Part shown: positions 27,720-35,552 of the stretch, piece by piece
How the letters are laid out: each line of letters opens with the position of its first letter
Position numbering within the stretch: the first letter of the stretch is position 1
NCBI GenBank assembly: GCA_012522795.1
Contig: JAAYJT010000075.1
Coordinates: forward strand, 1-39,177
Origin: Bacteroidales bacterium
GTDB taxonomy: Bacteria > Bacteroidota > Bacteroidia > Bacteroidales > JAAYJT01
DNA length: 39,177 bases
Reading direction: 5' to 3'
Program-made: the position numbers and the translations under genes
The notes under the pieces: model-generated
What the model saw: only the letters and a program-made list of their open reading frames with translations
Told to the model about the DNA's origin: nothing
Databases searched by the model: none

Positions 27720-28409
27720 CTATTCAGCCACTTCAAGCTGAAATCCTGTACCGTGAATGGTAACAATGGAAACTTTCGGGTCATTCTTAAGATATTTACG
27801 AATGCGTGCAATGAATACATCCATGCTTCGACGTACAAAGTAATTTTCGTCGCCCCATATTTCTTTTAGCGCTTTTTCGCGGCTTAGCAGTTGATTTTGA
27901 TTTTGGCAAAGCAAGCGCAGGATATTGTTTTCTTTGGGTGTGAGGGTTTGCTGACCATCAGGTGATATTAACCTCATATTGATAGCATCAAATGTATAAA
28001 TTCCAATATTATAGATTTCTTCTTCTTTTGTCAGTCCACATCTTTTTAAAATGGCTTCAATACGAAGTCCAAGTTCTTCGCTGTTGAAAGGTTTTGTAAC
28101 ATAATCGTCGCATCCGGCCTTGAATCCTTTTATTCTGTCTTCATTCAGTCCGCGGGCAGTGAGAAAAATAATAGGAATTGAAGGGTTTTTTTTCCTGATG
28201 TTTTCGGCAAGCGTAAAACCGTCCATTTTGGGCATCATTACATCCAGGATACACATGTCAATATTGCCTTGTAAAAATGCAATCCAGCCTTCTTTTCCAT
28301 CGCCTGCGTGTACAGTATCATACCCAAGCAATTTAAGATAATCACATAAAAGCAGACTGAGATTAGGATCATCCTCAGCAACAAGAATTTTTATAGGTTT
28401 CTGACTCAT
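27720..28409 (-). CDS. RprY-like OmpR-family response regulator
   Basis: 229 residues from the ATG at 28409. The open frame continues to a TTG at 28445, but that codon overlaps a -7 promoter box, so the ATG is preferred. The receiver domain has the acidic pair in VAEDDPN, phospho-acceptor Asp56 in CILDVMMP, Thr84 and Lys106 (DDYVTKPF). A winged-helix OmpR/PhoB DNA-binding domain follows, with TLTPKENNILRLL, RSMDVFIARIRKYL and IHGTGFQLE. The sequence closely follows Bacteroides RprY. No histidine kinase (RprX-like) gene is adjacent, so it is an orphan within this window. RprY is associated with envelope or oxidative stress control in relatives; targets here are unknown. Confidence 0.88.
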   Translation of the reverse strand: MSQKPIKILVAEDDPNLSLLLCDYLKLLGYDTVHAGDGKEGWIAFLQGNIDMCILDVMMPKMDGFTLAENIRKKNPSIPIIFLTARGLNEDRIKGFKAGCDDYVTKPFNSEELGLRIEAILKRCGLTKEEEIYNIGIYTFDAINMRLISPDGQQTLTPKENNILRLLCQNQNQLLSREKALKEIWGDENYFVRRSMDVFIARIRKYLKNDPKVSIVTIHGTGFQLEVAE

Positions 28410-28442
28410 TTTAATATTACGGGAATAATTTAATAATTTCAG

Positions 28443-28450
28443 CAAAAATA
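28443..28450 (-). promoter_or_regulatory. Candidate -7 element for the RprY-like gene
   Basis: Minus strand TATTTTTG (28450-28443) matches TAnnTTTG. It predicts a start of transcription near 28437 and a leader of under 30 nt to the ATG at 28409. It overlaps the alternative TTG start, arguing against that start. Confidence 0.5.
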
Positions 28451-28451
28451 T

Positions 28452-28479
28452 AAAAAAAAGCCATTATAAAAAATGGCTT
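28452..28479 (-). terminator. Terminator after the acyl-CoA synthetase gene
   Basis: Minus strand AAGCCATT (28479-28472) pairs with AATGGCTT (28465-28458) across a 6-nt loop, followed by a T run, 39 bp after the synthetase stop. Confidence 0.8.
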
Positions 28480-28517
28480 CTGATATGGCTTTAATTAAAA
28501 AAAGTTTGATATTGGGA

Positions 28518-30359
28518 TTAAACCCTACGTTTTAAATGTTTTTTAGGTTTTGCTTTAACAGTTTCAGGTTGTAATGCAATAACGGTTTTAAAAAGCGAAG
28601 CAATGACGTCATTATATTTTTCAACGATCTTTTTTCTGCGCAATTTTAGGGTTGACGTTAATTCTCCGGTATTTTGCGTCCATTCATCGGCAAGCAAGGC
28701 AATTTTTTTGATCTGCTCATTGCTGCTAAGCTTTTTATTTAATGATTTTATCTCTGCTTCAAAATGCCTGATAGTTTCAGAATTCTTGATCAGATCAGAC
28801 TGATTCTGAAAATTAATCTTTTGTTTTTTTGCCCATTCAACCAGATTGCTGAAATTAGGAATTATCAAAGCACCGGCATATTTTTGGTTCTCACCCACAA
28901 CCATTGTTTGTTGAATATAATAGCTTTCTTTCAATTTGTTTTCAATTTGCTGTGGCGCTATATACTTACCATTCGACAGTTTAAATATTTCTTTTTTACG
29001 ATCAGTGATCTTTAGAAATCTTCCGTTTTCAATCTCACCGATATCCCCTGTGTGGAACCAGCCATCTTCATCAATTACTTCACTGGTTTGAACCGGATCC
29101 TTATAATATCCCTTCATAATATTAGGTCCTTTTGCAAGTATTTCACCATCTTCATCTATTCTTATTTCAACTCCTTCAAGAATAGGACCCACGGTTCCAA
29201 CCATGACCTGCCCTGGTTGTGAATAATTCACACTGAGAATAGGCGATGTTTCGGTTAAACCATAACCTTCAAAAACAGGCAGTCGTGCAGCCCAGAAAAT
29301 ACGTGTTAAACGCGGTTGGAGAGCAGCACCGCCACAACCAATGAAAGTTATATTAGGACTTAAGGCATCTCTCCATTTGCTGAATACTAATTTATCTGCA
29401 ACTGCTAATTGAGCTTTATATAAAATATTTTGTTTTTCGTAAGGAACATATTTACCTGCAATCCGTAATGCCCATGCAAAAATTGTTCGTTTTATTGGAC
29501 TTAAAGTCTTTGCCTTTGAAACTATTTTTTCGTAAACTGATTCCAGTAAGCGTGGAACAGTAATAAAACCGTCAACCTGTAAGTCTTTTATATCAGATGC
29601 TATGCTACTAAGACTTTCAGCATAAAAAATACTAACACCCAGATAATGGTACTGGTAGTTCACCATATGTTCAAAAACATGGGATAGCGGCAAAAAACTA
29701 ACTACTTTATGGTTGTAGTTAAGATGATTCAGTTTTGAGGAGGCAATAGCATTGCTCATAAGGTTCTTATGGCTGAGCATCACGCCTTTAGGGTTGTCAG
29801 TAGTGCCTGATGTGTAAATAATTGATAGCAGAGCTTCTTCTGAAATAGCTGCTTTTATTTCTTCGAGTTTCTTGCTTATCTTTGCTGAATTCAATTTCCC
29901 AAGTTCTGCTATCTCCGACCAGTTTTTTGCCCCTTCTACATTATTAAATGTATATATTTTTTGAACCAAAGGTAATTTATCCCTGACCTCAATAAGCCTT
30001 TTGTACAGCGATTTGTCAGAAACTATAATTATTTTGGTGTCAGAGTGATTAAGAATATACAATAGCTCTTCAGTCGTTAGTGTTGAATGTATAGGCACAT
30101 GAACAGCACCTATCTGAGCCATGCCCATATTCATGAAGTTCCATTCCGGACGATTATTTGTTATGGTTGCTATTTTATCTCCCTTCCTGATTCCCAGCGA
30201 TAATAGTCCATAACTGATATTGTTGGAAATGTCTATATACTGATCTACTGAATATTCAACCCATTTGCCGGATTGCTTATATCCAATTCTGAATTTTCCA
30301 ATTGTTTCGGGGTTTGCCTTGAACCTTTCGAATAGGTCAAAAATACGCTTCTCTGTCAT
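28518..30359 (-). CDS. AMP-forming long-chain acyl-CoA synthetase
   Basis: 613 residues, typical of the FadD15-like long-chain group. ANL-superfamily motifs in order: P-loop YTSGTTDNPKG (182-192), GYGLTETSP (365-373), WFHTGDIGE (434-442) and the hinge/catalytic region DRKKEIFKLSNGKYIAP (453-469). It activates free fatty acids with ATP and CoA through an acyl-adenylate, feeding lipid synthesis or degradation, and acts in the cytoplasm or at the inner-membrane face. A basic C-terminal tail (KAKPKKHLKRRV) is an extra feature. The upstream region has TACTTTTG (minus strand 30391-30384) as a possible -7 element. No beta-oxidation genes are adjacent. Confidence 0.93.
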   Translation of the reverse strand: MTEKRIFDLFERFKANPETIGKFRIGYKQSGKWVEYSVDQYIDISNNISYGLLSLGIRKGDKIATITNNRPEWNFMNMGMAQIGAVHVPIHSTLTTEELLYILNHSDTKIIIVSDKSLYKRLIEVRDKLPLVQKIYTFNNVEGAKNWSEIAELGKLNSAKISKKLEEIKAAISEEALLSIIYTSGTTDNPKGVMLSHKNLMSNAIASSKLNHLNYNHKVVSFLPLSHVFEHMVNYQYHYLGVSIFYAESLSSIASDIKDLQVDGFITVPRLLESVYEKIVSKAKTLSPIKRTIFAWALRIAGKYVPYEKQNILYKAQLAVADKLVFSKWRDALSPNITFIGCGGAALQPRLTRIFWAARLPVFEGYGLTETSPILSVNYSQPGQVMVGTVGPILEGVEIRIDEDGEILAKGPNIMKGYYKDPVQTSEVIDEDGWFHTGDIGEIENGRFLKITDRKKEIFKLSNGKYIAPQQIENKLKESYYIQQTMVVGENQKYAGALIIPNFSNLVEWAKKQKINFQNQSDLIKNSETIRHFEAEIKSLNKKLSSNEQIKKIALLADEWTQNTGELTSTLKLRRKKIVEKYNDVIASLFKTVIALQPETVKAKPKKHLKRRV

Positions 30360-30788
30360 TTGGGGAAATTATAAAAATAGCTGCAAAAGTAATGTAATTA
30401 TCTTTGTAATCATAAATAAACAGAAATTTTATTGATTTGTTTATAACTTGCTAAAAAAGAATAATTTATTGCCAGACCAAGTGTCAATTATTAGTTTGAA
30501 TTTTTAAAAATCTGTTTTTGTTATAAATAACTAACGGACGATAACGGATTTTATCGTGATAAAACAATAAAACAGGCTATTTAATTGTACCTTTACACCT
30601 GCCGGGCGTATATTGTTCTTTAGAGCCAATGGTAAAGCTTTTCAGAATTAATTGTCACTTCAGCAAAACTATACACTACTTATTTATTAACACTTTTTGC
30701 TCTGAAATTCTGAAATAATCTTTTGAAAAAGTAACTTTTATCATTAAAATACGTCATACATAAAAAAATAAGAAGACATATTGCGCAA
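30360..30788. promoter_or_regulatory. Divergent control region between acyl-CoA synthetase and ECF sigma operon
   Basis: 429 bp with no credible ORF. It contains a minus-strand -7 match TACTTTTG (30391-30384) toward the synthetase, a plus-strand TATCTTTG (30399-30406), and a repeat cluster at 30532-30564 (separate entry). The sigma gene probably starts from a promoter in 30565-30780; TACCTTTA at 30588-30595 is one weak candidate, but no clear consensus was identified. Confidence 0.45.
30532..30564. repeat. Direct repeat plus inverted repeat, possible operator
   Basis: TAACGGA occurs at 30532-30538 and again at 30542-30548, a 10-bp period. The perfect inverted repeat TTTTATCGTGATAAAA (30549-30564) follows immediately. 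The phasing of one helical turn and the adjacency are what make it look like a protein-binding site. Confidence 0.5.
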
Positions 30789-31274
30789 ATGACAATAGCA
30801 GAATACAATTCATGTGTTGATAGTTTTGCCGACGGAGTGTATCGTTTCATCCTCAAAAGCCTTGATGATGAGGAACTGGCCCGAGATGTTGTTCAAGAAT
30901 CGTTTACACGGTTGTGGGAAAGGCGAAAGGATGTAAAGAGTGAAAAAGCGAAATCGTACCTGTTTACTACAGCCTATCATACAATGATTGATACAATAAG
31001 AAAAGAAAAAAGGCAAACCAGACTTGAAGATTATCATATATCAGAAATGATTTTTGAGTCTTCTGCAATTGATCTCAAAGCTGTATTGAATGAAGCCGTT
31101 GATAAACTTCCTGAAATACAAAAATCAGTTGTAATGCTAAGAGATTACGAAGGCTACAGTTATAAGGAGATCGGGCAGATAACTGGTTTGAACGAATCGC
31201 AGGTCAAGGTTTATATCTATAGGGCAAGAGTTTTTTTAAAGAATTATATTGGTAGTTTGCATAATGTAATTTGA
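30789..31274 (+). CDS. ECF-type RNA polymerase sigma factor
   Basis: 161 residues, sigma-70 regions 2 and 4 only. Region 2 spans about 8-72, with DDEELARDVVQESFTRLWER and the following SYLFTTAYHTMIDTIRKEK. Region 4 spans about 100-155, with VDKLPEIQKSVVMLRDYEGY and the helix-turn-helix SYKEIGQITGLNESQVKVYI. No extra C-terminal domain. Its stop overlaps the edge of the next gene, which encodes a membrane anti-sigma-like protein, so sigma and regulator are likely co-translated. By family logic the sigma factor is held inactive at the membrane until an envelope signal releases it. Targets are not visible beyond its own operon. Confidence 0.93.
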   Translation: MTIAEYNSCVDSFADGVYRFILKSLDDEELARDVVQESFTRLWERRKDVKSEKAKSYLFTTAYHTMIDTIRKEKRQTRLEDYHISEMIFESSAIDLKAVLNEAVDKLPEIQKSVVMLRDYEGYSYKEIGQITGLNESQVKVYIYRARVFLKNYIGSLHNVI

Positions 31275-31276
31275 AA

Positions 31277-32425
31277 ATGACAGAAATCAATTATAATAAT
31301 TACGAGGCTTTTTTCCTCGATTATCTTGAAGGAAGGCTAAGCCAACGGCAGATTGATAAACTCATAGCGTTTGTTGATTCACACCCTGAGTTAAAAGATG
31401 AGTTCAAGAGCCTTGAATTTGTGAAGCTTATACCTGATGAATCAATAAGTTTTAAAGGAAAAGAAATGCTTAAAAAGCAGTCTGTAATATCTGTAGGCAA
31501 CATGAATGAGCAAAATTATGAGGAAGTTTTTGTAGCTGCTTTTGAGAAGGATCTTTCTGAAATACAAAGCCTTGAACTTAACCAGTTTCTAGATAAAAAC
31601 CCGGCTTTGAGAAAAGAATTCAACCTTATTGGGAAAAGCCGTTTATCGCCTGATACCAGTATTGTATATCCAGATAAGGAGAGTTTAAAGAAAACTCTGA
31701 TAGTACCATTTGCATCGAGGTTGTTTTATTATGGAGTTGCCGCTGCAGCAATACTCCTGCTGCTTTTAGCTTTAAAATTCATTTTTATTCCTTCAGCACC
31801 AGACAAAGAGAATAATTTATTTACTGAAAATCCTGTTGAAAATAAAGTTATAGAAACCCCAAAGGACATCCCTCTTATTCAGGAACCTGAAATAAAAACT
31901 GAAAAACTTCATGATCCCGGCAAAAAGACCTTACTAGCTGAAGTTAAAAAAGCAGAAAAAAGTGAGGATGAACCTTTTTCTAAATCCCAGGCTAATGCAC
32001 AGCTTCCTGTAAAAGTGGAAAATATTGGCACCATGAGTACATTGTCAGCAATAATCAATATTGAGAATAATAGAATAGTTGCAAATCACAGTTATTATTT
32101 CTCTGAAAATTTTAACGATTTAGCTATTGCTCAACAAATACGCCATGCCGATGCTCCAGAGAAAGATTTTAATGCTGGTCGTCTTTTAGCTCAAGGTTCG
32201 GCAGTTATTAATGAAGTGTTCAAACCCGAAGGAAAAGAACGTAATCTCATGCCCGGCAAGAATGAATTATTGAAGATTGCTAATATTGGGATTCAGGGAT
32301 TTGCTTGGTTAACAGGTGCTGATATAGAATTGCGTAAAGAAAAGGATGAAAATGGCAATATCATATCATATGCTTTTGAAAGCCAGTCGTTTCGGATCAA
32401 CCAGAATCTGAATAAAAATAATTAA
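31277..32425 (+). CDS. Membrane-anchored anti-sigma-like protein with duplicated N-terminal domain
   Basis: 382 residues from the ATG at 31277, 2 bp after the sigma stop; an in-frame TTG at 31271 would overlap it. The cytoplasmic part holds two similar segments of about 60 residues: one starting NYNNYEAFFLDYLEGRLS with SHPELKDEF, the other starting NEQNYEEVFVAAFEKDLS with KNPALRKEF. One transmembrane helix follows (about 149-171, LFYYGVAAAAILLLLLALKF), then a hydrophilic, Glu/Lys-rich external region of about 210 residues. No zinc-finger His/Cys motif is seen. Position next to an ECF sigma gene and topology support an anti-sigma role; it was not matched to a named family. The duplication is unusual enough to note. 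Confidence 0.75.
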   Translation: MTEINYNNYEAFFLDYLEGRLSQRQIDKLIAFVDSHPELKDEFKSLEFVKLIPDESISFKGKEMLKKQSVISVGNMNEQNYEEVFVAAFEKDLSEIQSLELNQFLDKNPALRKEFNLIGKSRLSPDTSIVYPDKESLKKTLIVPFASRLFYYGVAAAAILLLLLALKFIFIPSAPDKENNLFTENPVENKVIETPKDIPLIQEPEIKTEKLHDPGKKTLLAEVKKAEKSEDEPFSKSQANAQLPVKVENIGTMSTLSAIINIENNRIVANHSYYFSENFNDLAIAQQIRHADAPEKDFNAGRLLAQGSAVINEVFKPEGKERNLMPGKNELLKIANIGIQGFAWLTGADIELRKEKDENGNIISYAFESQSFRINQNLNKNN

Positions 32426-32536
32426 TACTCCCTTCAGTATTAATTATTAACATTTTCATTAAAAACTTCCTGTAACAAAAGATTGAGTATTTCCGTCATA
32501 ATGATGTTAAAAGAAACTTATTAAAAATTTTTGCTC

Positions 32537-34081
32537 ATGAAAACATTTTTTAAACAAACCGCTTTTTTCTTATTCCTGCTTCCCGGACTTATTTTTGCTA
32601 CTGTAGCCAGTGCGCAGAAGTCTGGCAAAGGCAACAAGAATGTTATTAAAGTTGACCATGAGGTTAATAATTTTTCAGCTATCAAGGTTAGCTCTGCATT
32701 TAATGTCATTGTTGAGAAATATGATTCCCCGCTTGTTAAAATTGAAACAGACGAAAATTTACAAAACCAGATTACAGTTGTAGTTGATAATGGAATACTT
32801 ATAATAGGTTCGACAGGAATCTCAAATCCCAGTGCACTTAATGCATATGTTTTTTATACAAGTCTTGTTTCGGCTGATATTAGCAGTGCTGCCACTTTAA
32901 AAAGCTCAGGACCCATTGTAGCCGATCAATTTTCACTCTCTGTTTCAGGTGCAGCACAAGCCAATACCGAATTTGATGTTGAGCAGCTTGATTCTAATAT
33001 CTCGGGTGCTTCCACTGTTAAAATCAAAGGTAAGGCTAATTTGCACAATACTGAAGTAAGTGGCGCATCAGGACTTAACGCTGTTAACCTCCTTACTTCG
33101 GTTACAAAAGCAAAGGTGAGTGGTGCTGCCAAAGCAAAAGTTACTGCTTCTGATAAGATTGATTGCGATATAAGCGGAGCAGCTAGACTTGAGTATTTTA
33201 ACGGTAAATCTGTTGTGAGTGCAGGGAAGATCGGAAAATACAGCATATATGTTGACGAGGATATCAATATTGATTCTCTTAACTATGTTGATGTTCGATC
33301 GTCAGAATACAGAGATTCGGTTCATGTTAGAATAGGTAACCTTGAGATTGAAGTTTATGACGGAGATAATACACGGGTAAGAATTGGCAATGCTCAGCTC
33401 GAAGTTGATGAATCAGGAAAAGTTGCATTTAAAAAGGGAGAAAAGAAATCAAAATTCAATGGACACTGGGCTGGTTTTGACATGGGAATCAATGGATATA
33501 TCACACCCGGAGGCAAGCTTAGTGTACCAAATGAATATTCTTTCCTCGATTTGCGTTACGAAAAAGCAATCAATGTGCAGATCAATGTATTTGAACAAAA
33601 TTTTGCGCTGGCCGGCAATAAATTCGGACTGGTTACAGGTTTGGGTTTGGAATGGAATAATTACAGGTTTTACAATGATGTAAAATTAGACATATCAAAG
33701 GATAAAATTGCCTATATTCCACAGGAAGGCATAAAATCAACCAAAAGTAAGCTTACTGTACAGCACCTGAATGTCCCATTATTTTTTGAATACCAGACAA
33801 ATTCAAAAAACAATATTAATAGCTTTCATATCTCTGCTGGTGTTATGGGTGGTGTAAGAATAGGCTCACATTCAAAGAATGTACATGAGAACGGAGGTCG
33901 CCGTAAGGAAAAACAAAGAGATGATTTTTATCTTAATCCTCTGAGCCTTGATATTATGCTCAGAGTTGGATGGGGAAAACTGAATTTATATGGTAATTAT
34001 TCGTTGCTGCCACTTTTCCGTGAAAACAGAGGACCTGAATTATACCCATTTTCAGTTGGGATCACAGTCTTATCGTTTTAA
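32537..34081 (+). CDS. GIN-domain (DUF2807) protein fused to an outer-membrane beta-barrel
   Basis: 514 residues from ATG 32537; an in-frame TTG six bases earlier is less likely. The signal peptide ends in TVASA before QKSG. The head GIN/DUF2807 domain (about 35-230) begins VNNFSAIKVSSAFNVIVEK and carries about six evenly spaced SGA-type turns (SSAATLK, SGAAQAN, SGASTVK, SGASGLN, SGAAKAK, SGAARLE), as in a parallel beta-helix. After a charged linker (about 280-310), the last 200 residues look like a small outer-membrane barrel (GFDMGINGYITPGG... ending YPFSVGITVLSF). It lies about 110 bp after the anti-sigma-like gene and is plausibly the operon's effector or envelope sensor. Function is unknown. 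Confidence 0.82.
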   Translation: MKTFFKQTAFFLFLLPGLIFATVASAQKSGKGNKNVIKVDHEVNNFSAIKVSSAFNVIVEKYDSPLVKIETDENLQNQITVVVDNGILIIGSTGISNPSALNAYVFYTSLVSADISSAATLKSSGPIVADQFSLSVSGAAQANTEFDVEQLDSNISGASTVKIKGKANLHNTEVSGASGLNAVNLLTSVTKAKVSGAAKAKVTASDKIDCDISGAARLEYFNGKSVVSAGKIGKYSIYVDEDINIDSLNYVDVRSSEYRDSVHVRIGNLEIEVYDGDNTRVRIGNAQLEVDESGKVAFKKGEKKSKFNGHWAGFDMGINGYITPGGKLSVPNEYSFLDLRYEKAINVQINVFEQNFALAGNKFGLVTGLGLEWNNYRFYNDVKLDISKDKIAYIPQEGIKSTKSKLTVQHLNVPLFFEYQTNSKNNINSFHISAGVMGGVRIGSHSKNVHENGGRRKEKQRDDFYLNPLSLDIMLRVGWGKLNLYGNYSLLPLFRENRGPELYPFSVGITVLSF

Positions 34082-34104
34082 TAGTTTGACGAATTTTTGC
34101 TTAT

Positions 34105-34130
34105 GGCTGCCATTTTTAGCAGCCTTTTTT
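34105..34130 (+). terminator. Terminator ending the sigma/anti-sigma/GIN operon
   Basis: GGCTGC (34105-34110) and GCAGCC (34119-34124) form a perfect stem with an 8-nt loop followed by six T, 24 bp after the stop codon. Confidence 0.85.
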
Positions 34131-34145
34131 GTTTAGGTTTCAAAG

Positions 34146-34153
34146 TATTTTTG
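34146..34153 (+). promoter_or_regulatory. Candidate -7 element for yebC
   Basis: TATTTTTG matches TAnnTTTG, 36 bp before the start codon. The nearest TTTG (34128-34131) is only 14 bp upstream, short for a -33 box. Confidence 0.4.
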
Positions 34154-34189
34154 TAATTTTACAACCTGAATATTTAAAAATTTTATTTT

Positions 34190-34930
34190 ATGGCAGGTCA
34201 CAGTAAATGGTCAACAATTAAAAGGAAAAAAGGAGCTATGGATGCCAGACGCTCAAAGATGTTTTCAAAGATTATTAAGGAAATAAGTATTGCCGTTAAA
34301 GAAAGTGGCCCTGACCCGGATAGCAATCCACGACTCCGGCTGGCAATTGCTAATGCTAAAGGAGTTAACATGCCTAAAGATAATGTTAGCAGGGCAATAA
34401 ATAAAGCTTCTGATAAAGATTCAGAAAGCTTTGTTGAAACCACCTACGAAGGTTATGCACCTAACGGTATAGCCTTATATATTGAGTGTACTACCGATAA
34501 TCTCCAGCGAACAGTTGCTAATGTCAGATCATATTTTAATAAATTTGGCGGAAACCTTGGTACTAATGGTTCATTGAGTTTTCTTTTTGATCGCAAAGGT
34601 GTTTTCACTGTTCCCAAAGCTGATATTGACCAGGATACTTTTGAAATGGAACTTATTGATGCAGGTGCTGAAGAAATTGAACTTGAAGAAGGGTTTTTTA
34701 CAGTTACCACTGCTATGGAAGACTTTGGCTCAATGATGAAAAAGCTTGAAGAGTTAGGCGTAGAACCTGAAAATGCTTCACTTCAGCGTATCCCTAAAGA
34801 AACCATTACACTTGATTTGGAATCGGCACGAAAAGTGATGAAACTTATTGATATTTTCGAGGATGACGACGATGTTCAGAACGTATTCCATAACCTTGAA
34901 ATCACGGATGAATTAATAGCTGAGATGTAA
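34190..34930 (+). CDS. YebC/PmpR-family regulator
   Basis: 246 residues, the family length. The N-terminus MAGHSKWSTIKRKKGAMDARR is the hallmark of YebC (TACO1) proteins. NPRLRLAIANAKGVNMPKDN and the ECTTDNLQRTVANVRSYFNKFGG region (parts of domains 1 and 2) are also present, as is the acidic C-terminal DDDDVQNVFHNLEI. Members have been described as DNA-binding regulators and, more recently, as translation factors that help ribosomes through proline stretches. No ruvC or other usual neighbour is next to it. It has its own promoter candidate between two transcription units. Confidence 0.96.
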   Translation: MAGHSKWSTIKRKKGAMDARRSKMFSKIIKEISIAVKESGPDPDSNPRLRLAIANAKGVNMPKDNVSRAINKASDKDSESFVETTYEGYAPNGIALYIECTTDNLQRTVANVRSYFNKFGGNLGTNGSLSFLFDRKGVFTVPKADIDQDTFEMELIDAGAEEIELEEGFFTVTTAMEDFGSMMKKLEELGVEPENASLQRIPKETITLDLESARKVMKLIDIFEDDDDVQNVFHNLEITDELIAEM

Positions 34931-35052
34931 TCCTGGCTTTAACGGGAATACCAGGTTAGATCTGTGAAAAGCTACCGTAATATTTTTGAGGGCAAGTGAG
35001 AGGTTAAGAAAGGTTTGCGGGAATCAGCAAATCATGAATGGTTTTTTGCTTG

Positions 35053-35137
35053 TGCCCGGAACAGGACTTGAACCTGCACATCCTTGCGAATACTAGTCCC
35101 TGAAACTAGCGCGTCTACCAATTCCGCCATCCGGGCA
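35053..35137 (-). tRNA. tRNA-Leu (anticodon CAG)
   Basis: 85 nt, class II tRNA with a long variable arm. The acceptor TGCCCGG pairs with CCGGGCA. The D arm carries GGTAGACGCG. The anticodon stem CTAGT/ACTAG encloses loop TTCAGGG, giving CAG. The T arm contains GGTTCAAGTCC. CCA is not encoded. Confidence 0.95.
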
Positions 35138-35143
35138 TGAAAG

Positions 35144-35181
35144 AAAAAAATCAACAACTTGTTTTAATTGTTGATTTTTTT
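35144..35181 (-). terminator. Hairpin between the two tRNA-Leu genes
   Basis: A perfect inverted repeat: seven A then TCAACAA (35144-35157), a 10-nt loop, then TTGTTGA plus seven T (35168-35181). It has the shape of a terminator on either strand. It lies after tRNA-Leu(GAG) and before tRNA-Leu(CAG) in the transcription direction. Confidence 0.7.
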
Positions 35182-35196
35182 GTGTTTAAACTTCGG

Positions 35197-35281
35197 TGCC
35201 CAGGACAAGACTCGAACTTGCACATCCGTACGGATACCAGCCCCTCAAGCTGGCGTGTCTACCAATTTCACCACCTGGGCA
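35197..35281 (-). tRNA. tRNA-Leu (anticodon GAG)
   Basis: 85 nt, class II. Acceptor TGCCCAG/CTGGGCA. Anticodon stem CCAGC/GCTGG encloses loop TTGAGGG, giving GAG. Long variable arm; T arm with GTTCGAGTC. Encoded CCA is absent. Separated from tRNA-Leu(CAG) by 59 bp. Confidence 0.95.
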
Positions 35282-35336
35282 AATGTATTTATTAATGTTT
35301 GTTAAAGAACAAATCCCGTATTTGAGTTTGGGGCTG

Positions 35337-35365
35337 CAAAAATACTCTTTTTTACAATATTCCAA
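35337..35365 (-). promoter_or_regulatory. Promoter of the tRNA-Leu genes
   Basis: Minus strand: ATTGG containing TTG (35365-35363), an 18-bp spacer, then -7 TATTTTTG (35344-35337). Predicted transcription start is about 50 bp before tRNA-Leu(GAG). Confidence 0.5.
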
Positions 35366-35509
35366 TATCTATGATAAAGATTTTTTCATTTGAACTTTTA
35401 TTCCGTGAAAAACTCTGGATCTTGTGTTTAATACTATGAATTATAAGGGAAAAGAGTCCAAACTAATCCAATTTTACTGTTCTGACTCATAAAGTTGGGA
35501 TTATTTTAA

Positions 35510-35517
35510 TATTTTTG
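35510..35517 (+). promoter_or_regulatory. Candidate -7 element for the DUF4301 gene
   Basis: TATTTTTG matches TAnnTTTG, 35 bp before the start codon. No -33 box at normal spacing. Confidence 0.4.
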
Positions 35518-35552
35518 GCAATTATTCAGAATAAATTTTAAATCTTAATAAT

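Noticed and set aside
34931-34956. CCTGG/CCAGG stem after yebC as a terminator
   Set aside because: Only 5 bp with a large loop and no T-run follows it.
35196-35393. 65-residue plus-strand open frame beginning in the tRNA region
   Set aside because: It is antisense to tRNA-Leu(GAG), a common false gene call.
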